This document shows, piece after piece, positions 22,913-33,572 of a stretch of 64,000 nucleotides of DNA (positions are counted from its first letter, which is position 1; the number at the start of each line of letters is the position of its first letter). The position numbers and the translations under genes were made by a program. Source of the DNA: Corallium rubrum (taxonomy: Eukaryota; Cnidaria; Anthozoa; Scleralcyonacea; Coralliidae); contig CAXIUP010000163.1 of the NCBI GenBank assembly GCA_964035015.1, forward strand, positions 55,001 through 119,000, given 5' to 3'. A model generated the notes under the pieces. That model did not search any database, was not told where the DNA came from, and worked only from the letters and a program-made list of their open reading frames with translations.

Positions 22913-23028
22913 TTAACTCTTGACTACCAGGGGTCTTCGCTTGGCGAGTAAAATCGTCTGGCGTTAGCCAGAGTAAAATACTAAAGGTGCGTCTACATGC
23001 GTGCTTACGAGTCAAAGGGTTAATCCTG
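22913..23028. mobile_element. TTAA mini-MITE (copy 3)
   Basis: It runs TTAACTCTTGACTACC to CGAGTCAAAGGGTTAA around the conserved AAATCGTCTGGCGTTAGCC core. The arms differ in sequence from the 19.4-kb copies but remain self-complementary. Confidence 0.8.
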
Positions 23029-23029
23029 A

Positions 23030-24096
23030 AATAAGTATTAATTTGGATGCACACGATATTAAAGTGGCTATACGACAAAATGGATCAAACGAATCATCGT
23101 GATCTGTAGATACGAAAATCTGAAATCAGATTTAAATTTGGACTTTTCTTCTCTAGGTTATCCGTGTTTAAAAGTCAAAATTTTATTGACTAAGAATTTG
23201 AAAACCGTGTAAGGAGCTTGGAACCGAGTTAATACCCTGTGACGCAACTATAGGAACTCATTCAAACTAACAGGAAAACCAAAACACAGCAAAAGTATTA
23301 GCATATAGTGCGAGAAAGCTTAGCTGCTCCCAATTAATCGATTATCTTTTCGTTTTTTTTGCACAATCGATTATACTATTAATCGATTATCTTTTCGTTT
23401 TTTCCACAATCGATTATACTTAACAATAATCGGATCATCTATAACAACCCTCCACAGCATGATGCCAGAATGATTTAATCTTGTTTTGTTAAACAGATAA
23501 GTAATGACTGATTACGAACACGCCTTAGTTAAACCAATTATTCATAAACTGATTAGCCAATAGTATCGCAGTATCATTTAGGAGTGTCAAGTGTAAACTA
23601 AACATCATCTCGGTCTTGTCATGTCTCTTGTGTGAACTGTGAGAACGCGAGAAAGTGCGCAATCTATAACCGTGATTAAACAGTGATTTAAAACGTGAGT
23701 AGTGACTGAATTGTTGGGCGACAACAAGGGAGGCAATCCCCAACAAATTTAGTAAAAACTTTATAAAAGCACCCCCTTCCTTTGAATGGACAAACCACCA
23801 TGGATATGTTGTATTTAATTCATGACATATTTAATCAATACGATTAATCGATATTAATCGATTGTTGACAACGATTAATCGATTATAAAAATGAACCGAT
23901 GGGAGCAGCTCTAGCGATGAGTCGCAAATTTCGAAAATGCCAAAGAGATGTGTTGTTGGCGGTTGTTCCAATGGTTCAAACCCAAATCAGGGAATTTCGT
24001 TGCATTTAATTTATAGTACGGCTCGGCAATATTTTAAAAGATTGTAATTGCTCAGTCACAAATGTTTTACTTGTAAAGAAACTTTACACATTTAAC
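23030..24096. other. Intron-like DNA with AATCGATTAT repeats
   Basis: Several AATCGATTATCTTTTCGTTTT words occur at 23335-23420 and inverted ATCGATTAATCG words at 23840-23890, suggesting another eroded foldback element. No gene recognised. Confidence 0.45.
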
Positions 24097-24097
24097 G

Positions 24098-24770
24098 TCT
24101 TCGTTAAGGTTTGCAAGGTCATTTGTGTAAAGCGCTCTCAACTCGTCAGATTTTATGCCACAAAAATAAAATAGATATCGTTAGAAAGCTATTAATTTGT
24201 AGAATACAATGGTGTCTTTGATTTTGTGATAAACACAAACCAATAATAGTTGCAAAGTTTTCAAGTAAAACCAGAGGGCTTCACTCGGGGCGACTTAAGA
24301 ACAAAATGTTTCATTTTCTTCAAAAAATTTTTCGCAGTTCGATTCCGAGATAAATTTTCCAGTAAAACGTTGTTAGTGTGATTTTTTTTTTAATTTAGTG
24401 CCTGGTTTCGATTTTATGACTTCTTTTTGTCCGAATGTTGTTCGAAAAACAACATTTTCAACTTTGGTCGTCAATAAAATCAGCAAAACTCGACATGTCA
24501 AAACCGCTGACACTGTTTTGCTGGAAAGTTATATCTCGGAATTAAACTGCAAAACAAGATTTTGAACAAAATAAAACGCTTTTTACTTGAGTCGCCCCGA
24601 GTGAAGCCCTCTGGTTTTCATTTAAAAATTGACAACAATTATTGGTTTGTGTTTATCGCAAAATCAAAGACAACATATTCTACAAATTAATAGCTTTCTA
24701 ACGATATCTATTTTATTTTTGTGGCATAAATTCTGACGAATTGAGAGCGTTTTTCCGAAATGACCCTGCA
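24098..24770. mobile_element. Palindromic MITE, CTTCGTTAAGG family (copy 1)
   Basis: The left arm (about 24105-24300) returns inverted at about 24590-24768. Landmark words are GCGCTCTCAA, AATAGATATCGTTAGAAAGC and CCAGAGGGCTTCACTCGGGG. A second copy is at 56630-57235. The interior has no ORF. Confidence 0.85.
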
Positions 24771-24771
24771 A

Positions 24772-24882
24772 ATATGCGGAATAGTGATTTGATACAAAGT
24801 CCATATGCCTTAAGCCAAGCTGCCAGGGCGCCTGTCTTCGTTAAGGCATATGGACTTTGTATCAAATCACTATTCCGCATAT
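24772..24882. repeat. Perfect 42-bp inverted repeat hairpin
   Basis: The arms 24772-24813 and 24841-24882 are exact reverse complements, with a 27-bp GC-richer loop. It abuts the right end of the MITE above, and its loop/arm junction repeats the TCTTCGTTAAGG word found at that MITE's left end. Could form a cruciform or a hairpin RNA. Confidence 0.95.
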
Positions 24883-24984
24883 ATTCTTTCAACTGCGCAT
24901 ATTAACAAGAATGAGTTATAAATAAAATGCGTCGTACATTTGCAGCTGTACATTTCTTATACCTATAATGGAAAATAACGCATA

Positions 24985-25765
24985 AGGCGTGTTGTTTAGA
25001 ACACGCGCATTTAGCGTGTTCTGGTTTTGTCCTCTCAGAGGACAAATGACGTGCTCTTTATTGGCGTGTTTTTATGACACATTATGTGTGTTCTAAAAAC
25101 ACGCTAAAATTACAAAACGTGAAAAACGTGTCGACTGAGAGGAGAAAGCAAGAACACGGTTTTAGCGTTTTCTTGTACAACACGTTGGCGTGTTTTTAAA
25201 CAACACGCTAACTGCTTGTTGTTCAACACGCTGACTGCTTGTTGTTATACAACACGCTAACTGCTTGTTGTTCAACACGCTAACTACTTGTTGTTCAACA
25301 CGCTAACTGCTTGTTGTTCAACAACACGCTAACTGCTTGTTGTTCAACACGCCAACTGCTTGTTGTTCAACACGCTAACTGCTTGTTGTTTAACACGCTA
25401 ACTGCGCTTGTTGTTCAACAACACGCTAACTGCATGCTTGTTGTTCAACACGCTAACTGCTTGTTGTTCAACACGCTAATTGTTTGTTGTTCAACACACT
25501 AACTGCTTGTTGTTATACAACACGCTAACTGCTTGTTGTTCAACACGCTAATTGTTTGTTGTTCAACACGCTAACCGCTTGTTGTTTAACACGCTAACTG
25601 CTTGTTGTTCAACACGCTAACTGCTTGTTGTTCAACACGCCAATTGTTTGTTGTTCAACACGCTAACTGCTTGTTGTTATACAACACGCCAGTATGTTGT
25701 TTTGCCGTGTCGTCTGAGGGGACAAAATTGCGTGTTATTTTAACACGTTTACAACACGTCGAGAT
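24985..25765. mobile_element. Satellite-bearing element flanked by related ends
   Basis: Related flanks lie on both sides of the 23-bp array: TTTTGTCCTCTCAGAGGACAAA and AACACGC words on the left, CGTGTCGTCTGAGGGGACAAA and CGTGTT words on the right. This resembles other tandem-repeat-carrying non-autonomous elements in the window. Boundaries approximate. Confidence 0.5.
25185..25692. repeat. 23-bp tandem satellite (CTGCTTGTTGTTCAACACGCTAA)
   Basis: Roughly 22 units, with occasional insertions (TATACAACA, CAACAA, GCAT). No dyad-plus-unique-spacer structure is present, so it is not CRISPR-like. Open frames across it are low complexity. Confidence 0.95.
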
Positions 25766-25904
25766 TTCTAGTACAGTATACTCTCCTACGATTTCACAGG
25801 AGAGTCAGCCATTGAATAGCACTTGGTTAGCTCTCTTCGATCAACAATCCTGATTCCATTATGACATTTAATTAATTTTAGCATAAACGTATAAGCACGT
25901 AACT

Positions 25905-26072
25905 ACGCCATTGTGTTCTTACGTCATTCTGGTTGTTTAGTTGTTTTGTTTATATGACGTGAGCCAACACGATGTTGGCATTTGCTCTGATGAAGGTCTG
26001 ACTCAACAGGCCTAGGTTGAAAGATCAGAAATAAATAAGAAACGTGGTGTTTCCACAAATTCTCGTTTGTAT
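25905..26072 (+). repeat. Partial copy of the 1969-2356 MITE arm with hammerhead-like core
   Basis: It shares GTGAGCCAACA...TTGTTG, CTCTGATGAAGG and GGTGTTTCCACAAA with the palindrome at 1969-2356. Here CTGATGA lies at 25987-25993 and GAAA at 26019-26022, but the intervening stem is longer and less regular, so an active ribozyme is unlikely. Confidence 0.6.
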
Positions 26073-26123
26073 TACAATCTTTCTCCATGCAAACAATAAA
26101 AAAGTTAATCATGTTCTCCTTAC

Positions 26124-26480
26124 CTGTAGAAGCAATTGTGTTTCTTCTCGGTGTGGTGCTTGGCGCTGGTGTGGTCCTTGGCGCTGGTGTGGTGCTTGGC
26201 ACTGGAGTTCCGGGTCCAGTTTCTGTCACATTGAGAACTAAACTTTTCTGTATTGAACCAACAGTATTAATGGCAAAACAGGTATATGTTCCAATATGAT
26301 CAGAGTCTGCATTTTCAATTATTAGTACTCCTGTACTTGAGACGTTCTTTCCTTTAAACGTAATTCGGTATGTTGGCTTGGGATAACCATCAGTGGCGAT
26401 GCATGTTAGATGAACATTGTCACCCCGTTTGGCAATGTCCTTACTGGCGTTGCTGGTGAAGGATATCATAGTTGGTTTGT
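26124..26480 (-). CDS. Membrane-proximal Ig domain plus Thr/Pro stalk (receptor exon)
   Basis: The exon is 357 bp, acceptor ATAAG before 26480 and donor GTAAGG after 26124, phase 1 at both ends. It encodes an I-set/C2-like Ig domain: VHLTC (B-strand Cys) and DHIGTYTCFA (F-strand DxGxYxC). The usual C-strand Trp is replaced (PTYRITFKG). NATGS-type glycosylation sites are visible (e.g. NVSS, NVTE). The domain is followed by a stalk of TPVPSTTPAPRTTPAPSTTP repeats, likely O-glycosylated, leading to the transmembrane exon. Confidence 0.88.
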
Positions 26481-26484
26481 CTTA

Positions 26485-27275
26485 TAAAAAATAGAAATAA
26501 AACGCAAGATTTAGAGATAATGCTTACTTTATATTACTTGACTGAACTAACCGAGAAAATAAACTTTCACAAACACTTCGCGACACTATACATCACAGTA
26601 GGTTTTACCTAATCTAGAAAACTAAAGCCTCATTCACACAGGCGATTTTTGATATATTGCAAGGATAATTCATTTATTTGATGGAGCGTGGTTGACAATC
26701 CATACGATTGGTACGAAACGCATGAATCGTATGTAAATGTGCAGTTGAATAATTATTGAAATGAACTATGGGTAGTAAATTGACACAATAGGCAGTTTAA
26801 TCAAACTAGGACGACGAAAAGATTTTGTCGCATAGTTTGAAGAACTAACCCTATTTTGTCTCAAGTAACAGGTTTCGCCGTTTTACGAGTTAAGGTCGTC
26901 CTGAAGACGTGGACATGATCTGAATAACGTTGTATGTAGAACGGGAACGGCGTTACGATTACTCTTGGGACTAAAAATTATTCATCTTCTTTGTTGTGTG
27001 AGAAAAATTCTATTGTATTAAGGACGTTGTCCTTGACGTTTGCGTTGGCGTTGACGTTGGCATTGGCGTCGTATTTGCTTAAGCTCTATGTAATGTTTCG
27101 CATGGCCCAACTTGGCACACTTTGATAAACTGTAACGTGTGTTTTACGGGTCGTGATGTAATTCTACCATGTGTATAAGTGACAGATTGTGCACGAAATG
27201 TACCATCCGTATGCGTGCGTAACTCAATTGCTATAAGAAAAGATTCATGTCAAATGGTGGAGTAAGTGTACTTAC
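26485..27275. other. Receptor intron, no feature
   Basis: No repeat or gene that I recognise, apart from short direct GTTGGCGTTGACGTTGGCATT words near 27040-27065. Confidence 0.5.
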
Positions 27276-27530
27276 AAAGAACAATAACGTCAACTTGTTT
27301 TTCTTCCTCTTTATTACCACTTTGTACACGACACACGTGTGTCCCATTGTTGAGGTTGCTAATGTTACGCAATTTCAAAATGTTATCCACAGTAATCAAC
27401 TTCTTATTATCCTTTAACCACATTACACTAGGAGGAGGACTGCCATCATTTCCAGAACAAGTACAAGAAAATTTCTCTCCCTCTTTAATAAACACAGACC
27501 TTTTACAGGTAACATTAGCAACTGGTTTAT
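27276..27530 (-). CDS. Canonical Ig domain exon of receptor
   Basis: The exon is 255 bp, acceptor GTTTCAG before 27530 and donor GTAAGTAC after 27276, phase 1 at both ends. It encodes one compact C2/I-set domain with FSCTC (B-strand Cys), VMWLK (C-strand Trp), LNNGTHVCRV (F-strand Cys). An extra CxC pair (SCTCSG) and an N-terminal NVTCKRS could form a second disulfide. It is closely similar to the next exon upstream in the gene (28918-29175), which shares CICSG/CTCSG, GSPxP and WLK. The two probably arose by exon duplication. Confidence 0.9.
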
Positions 27531-27636
27531 CTGAAACAAAAAAACCCAACATATATAAGAAATAGTCACTGAGCAAATCATATAAATAACATTTATCTAT
27601 GTATGAAATGTTGAATTCAAATACTTTATATTTAGG

Positions 27637-27968
27637 GGCAATGGCAAGGGCAAGGGCAAGGGCAAGGGCAAGGGCAAGGGCAAGGGCAAGGGCAAGGGCA
27701 AGGGCAAGGGCAAGGGCAAGGGCAAGGGCAAGGGCAAGGGCAAGGGCAAGGGCAAGGGCAAGGGCAAGGGCAAGGGCAAGGGCAAGGAAAGGCAAGCAAA
27801 GGCAAGGGAGAACAAAGCAAAGCAAAACAAAACAAAACAAAACAAAACAAAACAAAACAAAACAAAACAAAACAAAACAAAACAAAACAAAACAAAACAA
27901 AACAAAACAAAACAAAACAAAACAAAACAAAACAAAACAAAACAAAACAAAACAAAACAAAACAAAAC
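27637..27968. repeat. (GGGCAA)n then (AAAAC)n microsatellite
   Basis: About 25 units of GGGCAA pass through a short mixed zone into about 29 units of AAAAC. It begins 107 bp upstream of the 27276-27530 exon in gene orientation. Long open frames (RARARA, LALALA, PLPLPL, NKTKQ) are artefacts of units that lack stop codons. Confidence 0.98.
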
Positions 27969-28017
27969 AGAAAAAGAAAGAAAAGGAAAGAGAAGAGAAA
28001 ACAAAAACGTGATATAA

Positions 28018-28330
<313 letters not shown>

Positions 28331-28699
28331 TCAGATGTACACGTATAACGAAGTAAATATAATGATATTAGGTGCTACTCTAGGTGAGTACATGACGAAC
28401 CAAGGGCGAGTACATGACGAACCAAGGGCGCAACCAGGATTTTTGAAAGGGGGGTCGTTTTTAGATAAAATTGCGACACAAATCTAGGGGAGTCTGGGGG
28501 CATAGCCCCGCGGGAAATTTTTGAACTTTGGATCTGTAAAATGGCATTTTCTGCATTGAGGACACTTTTGACCAACGGATAAAGATTTTAAATTACATGA
28601 TTTAGGCGTCAGAGAGAGAAGTAATTTTTGACCTCCAAAATTTCCTCGCACCCCCAAAAAAGGGGGGCGTTCGCACCACCCGACCCACCTCTCGTTGCG

Positions 28700-28882
28700 C
28701 GCCTGTGACGAACCCTACCGGGTAAGTAGAAAGCGTGAAACTAGTAAACCAAAGGTCATGGATTCAAATCCCAGCTGCGGTCAAGTTGAGTTTTTCCTCT
28801 TTTTCTACCCGGTATGGTTCATCACTCGTAGTAGCACCTAATATTATTATTATTATTCTCCTAAGTTCGTTGTTCCACAATA
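28700..28882 (+). mobile_element. tRNA-derived SINE (partial, related to 18388-18580)
   Basis: It shares the GACTAGTAAACC-like anticodon region (here AACTAGTAAACCAAAGGT), the B-box-like GATTCAAATCCC and the tail TACCCGGTATGGTTCATCAC / TTCGTTGTTCCACAATA. The A-box end is degraded. It ends 36 bp from the donor side of the exon at 28918. Confidence 0.65.
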
Positions 28883-28917
28883 GATATTCCAAGAACATAA
28901 AAAGTAAATACACTTAC

Positions 28918-29175
28918 CAAAAACAGTAATGTCAACTCCTTGTTCATCAGTTAAAGTTCCACTTTTCACTCGACAATTGTATGTCCCAGTGTAATTCTTA
29001 CTGATGTTTCTTATGTCCAGTAGCGCACTCCTATATCCCATAGCACGCACATTGTTAGCTTTAAGCCAATATGCAGTAGGAAGAGGACTACCACCCACGC
29101 CGGAACAAATACATGAAAAGTTTTCACCTTCCGTTATATTCACAATAGCACAGGTAATTTTAGCAATTGATTTAA
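28918..29175 (-). CDS. Canonical Ig domain exon of receptor
   Basis: The exon is 258 bp, acceptor TTTTTTTAG before 29175 and donor GTAAGTG after 28918, phase 1 at both ends. The domain reads FSCICSG (B Cys), AYWLK (C Trp), YTGTYNCRVKSG (F strand Tyr-x-Cys). KITCAIVNITEG gives an extra Cys and an N-glycosylation site. It is a clear sister of the 27276-27530 exon. Confidence 0.9.
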
Positions 29176-29678
29176 CTAAAAAAAGAGAGAAAACACTGAA
29201 TAGTAGACATTGGGCAAATATAAACATTTCTACTATATCGACAAGAATATTAAATTAAACTGTTTTGTTTCATTCTAGAAATTTGACCCTCTTTGAACTG
29301 GTAGTAAAATATAAGACAACGCAATTATTTTACTTTATCTTGGCTCAACAGTTCATTATAAAACCAGAACACGCGCAGATTTTTTATTGTTCAATTAATT
29401 ACCGAAATATTTACCGAAAAAATATTGAAGATAATTGATTTTCGCGTTCTTTGCTTTCGTTTTAATTCAAAACAGTACATTTTGTAAAATCGTAGCTGTC
29501 TGAGGCGATGTTATACTTTCTCTGTACCACCAATCCATTTCTGGAAATACCATTTTAGATTTTAAAGCTTTTAGGAAGTATTTATATAAGGGCGAGATGA
29601 CCCTTTTGGCCATAGCGCTAGCTTTACTAAAAGGGATAGATTTCATCTCGCATTTACAGGGGGAATTTAGCCCTTAAA
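29176..29678. other. Intron sequence; small hairpin near 29590-29660
   Basis: GGGCGAGATGACCCTTTTGGC and AAAAGGGATAGATTTCATCTCGC are partly inverted, suggesting a short eroded MITE. Nothing else recognised. Confidence 0.4.
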
Positions 29679-29798
29679 ATAAAACAAAACAAAACAAAAC
29701 AAAACAAAACAAAACAAAACAAAACAAAACAAAACAAAACAAAACAAAACAAAACAAAACAAAACAAAACAAAACAAAACAAAACAAAACAAAACAAA
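29679..29798. repeat. (AAAAC)n microsatellite
   Basis: About 23 near-perfect units in the same orientation as the AAAAC runs at 22600-22680 and 27825-27968. Confidence 0.98.
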
Positions 29799-29937
29799 AA
29801 ATAAATAAGTTAGTCAGAATATCTATTTATAAAACACGATAAATTGTACACATAGTACAGTATATTGCAGCAAAATACTGACTGATCATGACGTGGTCGT
29901 GTATAAACACTTTAACAGTGACAAACAAATAACCAAA

Positions 29938-29940
29938 TAA

Positions 29941-29984
<44 letters not shown>
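29938..29984. repeat. (AAAT)n microsatellite
   Basis: About 11 AAAT units between AT-rich flanks. Confidence 0.95.
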
Positions 29985-30089
29985 GATTTAAGTGAAGTAT
30001 CTACTTAAAATAAACATAATTTTGGGCCTTGTTTTTTTTTAATGAAATAAACTGATATATCTTGACCGATATCCATCATCTACTACAGA

Positions 30090-30195
30090 GCTTTGGTAGC
30101 TCAGTCATCAGAGTGACTTCCTTCGCATCTGAGGTTGCGAACCCTTGCAGTCAACCAAAAGGATTTTCTCCGAGTTCTGCAGATTTCTCGCGTCG
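30090..30195 (+). mobile_element. tRNA-like SINE head
   Basis: GAGCTTTGGTAGCTCAGTCA resembles a tRNA 5' half with A box, and GGTTGCGAACCC is B-box-like (GGTTCGAACCC expected). The 3' half does not complete a cloverleaf. Probably a SINE fragment. Confidence 0.5.
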
Positions 30196-30644
30196 GGAAA
30201 ATTAAAAGGGTGAGTTAAGATTGATAAAAAAGGAAATTGTAAAAATAATGGCCAGAAGTTGAAATATTCATGACATATTAATGTAATCAGCAGCTGAGGG
30301 GAGCGACTAGAAGAGATTTGTAATTGTAAAATATATAGAATATTTAATGAAAATGTTGCGTACGATTTTTATTCACCAAAAAAATCTACAGCAACGATGA
30401 GAATTTGTTATCCTTTAATAACTGTTGATTTTAATGTAGAACAAGCGTCAACAATTACAACACAATTGGGTTGTGATGTATTATAAAATATATGAGAAAA
30501 GTATGAACGAGTGAAAACAGACTTGGTAAGTTTATTGGCATAGTAATTTTTGAAAAACGGCGTTGTCGAAAGTATAAAGTTTATGTAAATCAGGAGGATT
30601 TCTGATGATAATTCCTAAATGGTTTTCAAACTGTAGTCTACTTA

Positions 30645-30755
30645 ACAATTAGATTATGAGCTCGAGATTTCTATGAGGTAATAGTTGACGAGGGCGCAAG
30701 CCCGAGTCAACTATTATCTCATGGAAATCGAGAGCGAATAATCTAATTGTTTTAG
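30645..30755. repeat. Hairpin MITE
   Basis: AATTAGATTATGAGCTCGAG pairs with CTCGAGAGCGAATAATCTAATT-like sequence on the right, with inner arms TAATAGTTGAC and GTCAACTATTA around a GGGCGCAAGCCC turn. Confidence 0.85.
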
Positions 30756-31100
30756 TAGAAACACAAAACAAGCAAAGAATATTTCGAAAAATATTTTAAT
30801 AATTTATTTGTAATTTAATTAACATATTTTAAAATATCAAATCACGTGAAACGTCACGGGTGCATTCTTCTAACTGTCATGCGCTGTCAAGCAAAGTTTC
30901 AAAAAGAAAATTTTGTGAGGAAAAAAGTCAATAAATGATCGTTGCCGGTTTACAAAGATAACTAAAATCAGGTCTACATGAAAATGACTTGGTTACTGTG
31001 TAATTAGTCAATATTTTACAAAAAGGAAAGCCGCCTTGGTGGTAAATATTACCAGGGTTAAGTCACGTTGGCCTGAAAAACAGAGAAAAATCTTCTCGAC

Positions 31101-31125
31101 GTTTCGAGCGAAGGCCCTTCGTCAG
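31101..31125 (-). ncRNA. Hammerhead-like core at Penelope 3' end
   Basis: The minus strand reads CTGACGA, then AGGGCCTTCGCTC, then GAAACGTC. This has the order of conserved hammerhead residues, and Penelope-like elements are known to carry such ribozymes in their terminal repeats. Position downstream of the GIY-YIG stop fits. Stem pairing and cleavage are not demonstrated. Confidence 0.55.
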
Positions 31126-31379
31126 GAGAAATTAGTAAACAACTCACATGTGGTCACGCGTATTTATAGCAGAGCTACAATGGGAATCACGTGAACACAT
31201 GTAAGCCAATAAAAACAAAGTAAACAAATAAATTAATATGTAATTTTAGCCTGTGTGCAGGTGCTGACCCAATTTGTGGGTCAGCTACCTGCAAATAGGC
31301 AAAGAAACAGGTTATAAATTACTATTTAAATCATCAGAAAAAGGTTAAGGAAAAGGTGTGGAATATGGGGTGGAGTGAG

Positions 31380-33563
31380 CTAAATGAAAGAGAATCGCTC
31401 ATTGAGGCCGTGAGGGTGAATGGTACCAAGTTTGTAAATGAGACGCATTTCTTGTTTACGACGAGTATCGTTACAACCTGTAATGGGCTGAATGGCACAG
31501 ATTTTCATGTTGGAAAAGGAGTGGTTGGCACTGTTGAAGTGCCTGGCAACAGGTTTGTTTTGCACATTGTTTTTGACATCACGAAGGTGTTCAACAAACC
31601 TGTCACCTAAACGTCTTCCAGTTTCTCCGATGTAAAGCATGGGACATTTACTGCAAGAAATACAGTAAATGAGGTTGGAGGAAGTGCAAGTGAAACTGTG
31701 GGTTATGTTGAACCTACATTTTGGAGCCGAAATTGAAATTGAGGAGTCTAAATATTTACAGGTGTTGCACCTACCACGACAGCAAGAGCTGGTGCCAACA
31801 TGTGATACCAAGGCTTGCTGCAGTGAGCTGTGAACAACGTTTTCCCGGATGTTTTTGCTATGCCGAAAAGATACTAGGGGTTTCTCAGAGAAAATGGAAG
31901 ATGTTTCTGGGTCATTTTTAATGAGGTCGAAATTGCGGCTAATGATGTCCCTTACTTTGAAATTGAAGGGATGAAAAGTGAGAACTAGAGGTACTTTTTC
32001 ATTAGAAATGGTAGCCAAAGGTTCGCTTAAGGTGTCTGAACGGGAAATGTTGGAGACCTTGTGTAAGGCAGTGTCTAAGAGGTGGGAAGGATAACCGCGA
32101 TTAACAAAAAAGTTTCTCATTTCCAAACATTTGGCATTGAAATCGTCATCTTCACTGCAGAGGCGGCGAAGACGAAGAAATTGAGAGAAAGGAATGGAAG
32201 TTTTGGTGTGTTTAGGATGATGAGAGGAGAAGAGGAGGTAGCTATGAGAGTCAGTGGTCTTGTAAAAGACAGAAGTGCTCAGCTTATTACCATTAATGGA
32301 GATGAGAATATCTAAGAACGACACACTAGTCTCACTGATCTCCCATGTGAACTGGAGTGCTGGGTGGAAGTCATTAACATAGTTAATGAAGCGAACCAGG
32401 TCAGCGCGCGAACATGATGCAGTGCCTAAGCAATCATCAATGAACCGACCATAGTAGTCAGGTAGGAAACCAGTGTATTGTTCAAAGATTTGTTTTTCCA
32501 CATAACCAACAAATAAGTTGGCATAGTTAGGGCCCATTTTGGTACCCATGGCTACACCACTAACTTGTTGGTAATGCTCACCATCAAATGAAAAATTGTT
32601 GAGGGTGAGCACTAACTCGGCCAGGCGTAACAAAGTAGTGGTCGATGGCTCCCGAGTTGTGCGTTGATCAAAGAAATATTTAAGTGCTTGAAGACCATCG
32701 TGATGCGGGATGACAGTGTAGAGTGATTTGACATCCATGGTGAAGATGAAATGATGTGAACCCTGAAAACTAATGTGGTCACAAATTTTCAGAGCATGTT
32801 TGGTGTCCTTGATGTAAGAAGGTAAATTCTTAACCAAGGGCGCCATGATGTGGTCAAGGTAGGATGAAATGGCTTGGGTAGGGCAACCACAAGCAGACAC
32901 TATAGGTCTACCTGGGTTGTTGGGTTTGTGAATTTTGGGAAGGAAGTACATGACAGGTGTGCGTGGAGTGGTGGTTAGGAGATTGCTTGCTGTATCAGGC
33001 AATTTCCCAGTGGTGATGAGGTTGTTGATGGTGGATCGAATGGTGGTGTTGTGTTGGGATGTAAAATCACCATCAACTCTGCTGTAAAAAGCAGTGTTGT
33101 TTAGTTGCCTTTGAGCCTCTTCGCGGTACAAATCAGCTCTCCAGACGACCAAAGCACCACCTTTGTCAGCAGGTTTGATGACAATATCATTCCGGCTACG
33201 CAATGATTTTAAAGCACTTAATTCACTAGAGCTGAGATTAGATGGCCTTTTGGGCCTAAAAGGTGGGAGCTGATCTATATCATGTCGACATTGTCGAATG
33301 AAAAGATCAAGGGAGCCAAATTGGCCTTCCGGAGGAGACCAGGAAGATTTTTTAGGATTAGCAGCCTCAAAAACATCCTTTTGTTGGATGGAGGAATTAT
33401 TGTGAAAATGTGCCTTAAGTCTTAGTCTTCTAAAGAAAGTTTCAGTGTCCTCCTTCACTGAGAAGGAGTCTATGGGCCCAGGGTTGGGAACAAATTTGAG
33501 ACCTTTCGCAAGGACAGATCTCTCAGGGTCAGACAAGGGCAAATCAGGAGGAATCGTGACCAC
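31380..33563 (-). CDS. Penelope-like reverse transcriptase with GIY-YIG endonuclease
   Basis: An uninterrupted 727-codon frame. RT landmarks: [15 protein letters not shown] (~127-141), PKIHKP (~209-214), motif [10 protein letters not shown] (D at ~277), motif [16 protein letters not shown] (~336-350), motif C FIDDCLG (~374-380). A Cys cluster CCRGRCNTC precedes a C-terminal GIY-YIG nuclease: LIYCISC (~631), LYIGETGRR, the catalytic-type Arg in DRFVEHL, and Glu in [10 protein letters not shown]. Such proteins copy element RNA at nicked DNA ends. The absence of stops or frameshifts implies a young copy. The first codon is GTG, so the true N-terminus is lost through 5' truncation. The frame overlaps the end of the recombinase frame by about 90 bases in another frame. 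Confidence 0.93.
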   Translation of the reverse strand: MVTIPPDLPLSDPERSVLAKGLKFVPNPGPIDSFSVKEDTETFFRRLRLKAHFHNNSSIQQKDVFEAANPKKSSWSPPEGQFGSLDLFIRQCRHDIDQLPPFRPKRPSNLSSSELSALKSLRSRNDIVIKPADKGGALVVWRADLYREEAQRQLNNTAFYSRVDGDFTSQHNTTIRSTINNLITTGKLPDTASNLLTTTPRTPVMYFLPKIHKPNNPGRPIVSACGCPTQAISSYLDHIMAPLVKNLPSYIKDTKHALKICDHISFQGSHHFIFTMDVKSLYTVIPHHDGLQALKYFFDQRTTREPSTTTLLRLAELVLTLNNFSFDGEHYQQVSGVAMGTKMGPNYANLFVGYVEKQIFEQYTGFLPDYYGRFIDDCLGTASCSRADLVRFINYVNDFHPALQFTWEISETSVSFLDILISINGNKLSTSVFYKTTDSHSYLLFSSHHPKHTKTSIPFSQFLRLRRLCSEDDDFNAKCLEMRNFFVNRGYPSHLLDTALHKVSNISRSDTLSEPLATISNEKVPLVLTFHPFNFKVRDIISRNFDLIKNDPETSSIFSEKPLVSFRHSKNIRENVVHSSLQQALVSHVGTSSCCRGRCNTCKYLDSSISISAPKCRFNITHSFTCTSSNLIYCISCSKCPMLYIGETGRRLGDRFVEHLRDVKNNVQNKPVARHFNSANHSFSNMKICAIQPITGCNDTRRKQEMRLIYKLGTIHPHGLNERFSFI

Positions 33564-33572
33564 GGTTGCGGT

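Noticed and set aside
25185..25692. Possible CRISPR array
   Set aside because: Units are contiguous with no unique spacers, and the window is eukaryotic.
27597..28012. ARARA/LALALA/PLPLPL and NKTKQ frames
   Set aside because: Artefacts of (GGGCAA)n and (AAAAC)n; no conserved sequence.
31356..32315. Plus-strand frames over the Penelope element
   Set aside because: Shadows of the intact minus-strand RT/GIY-YIG frame.
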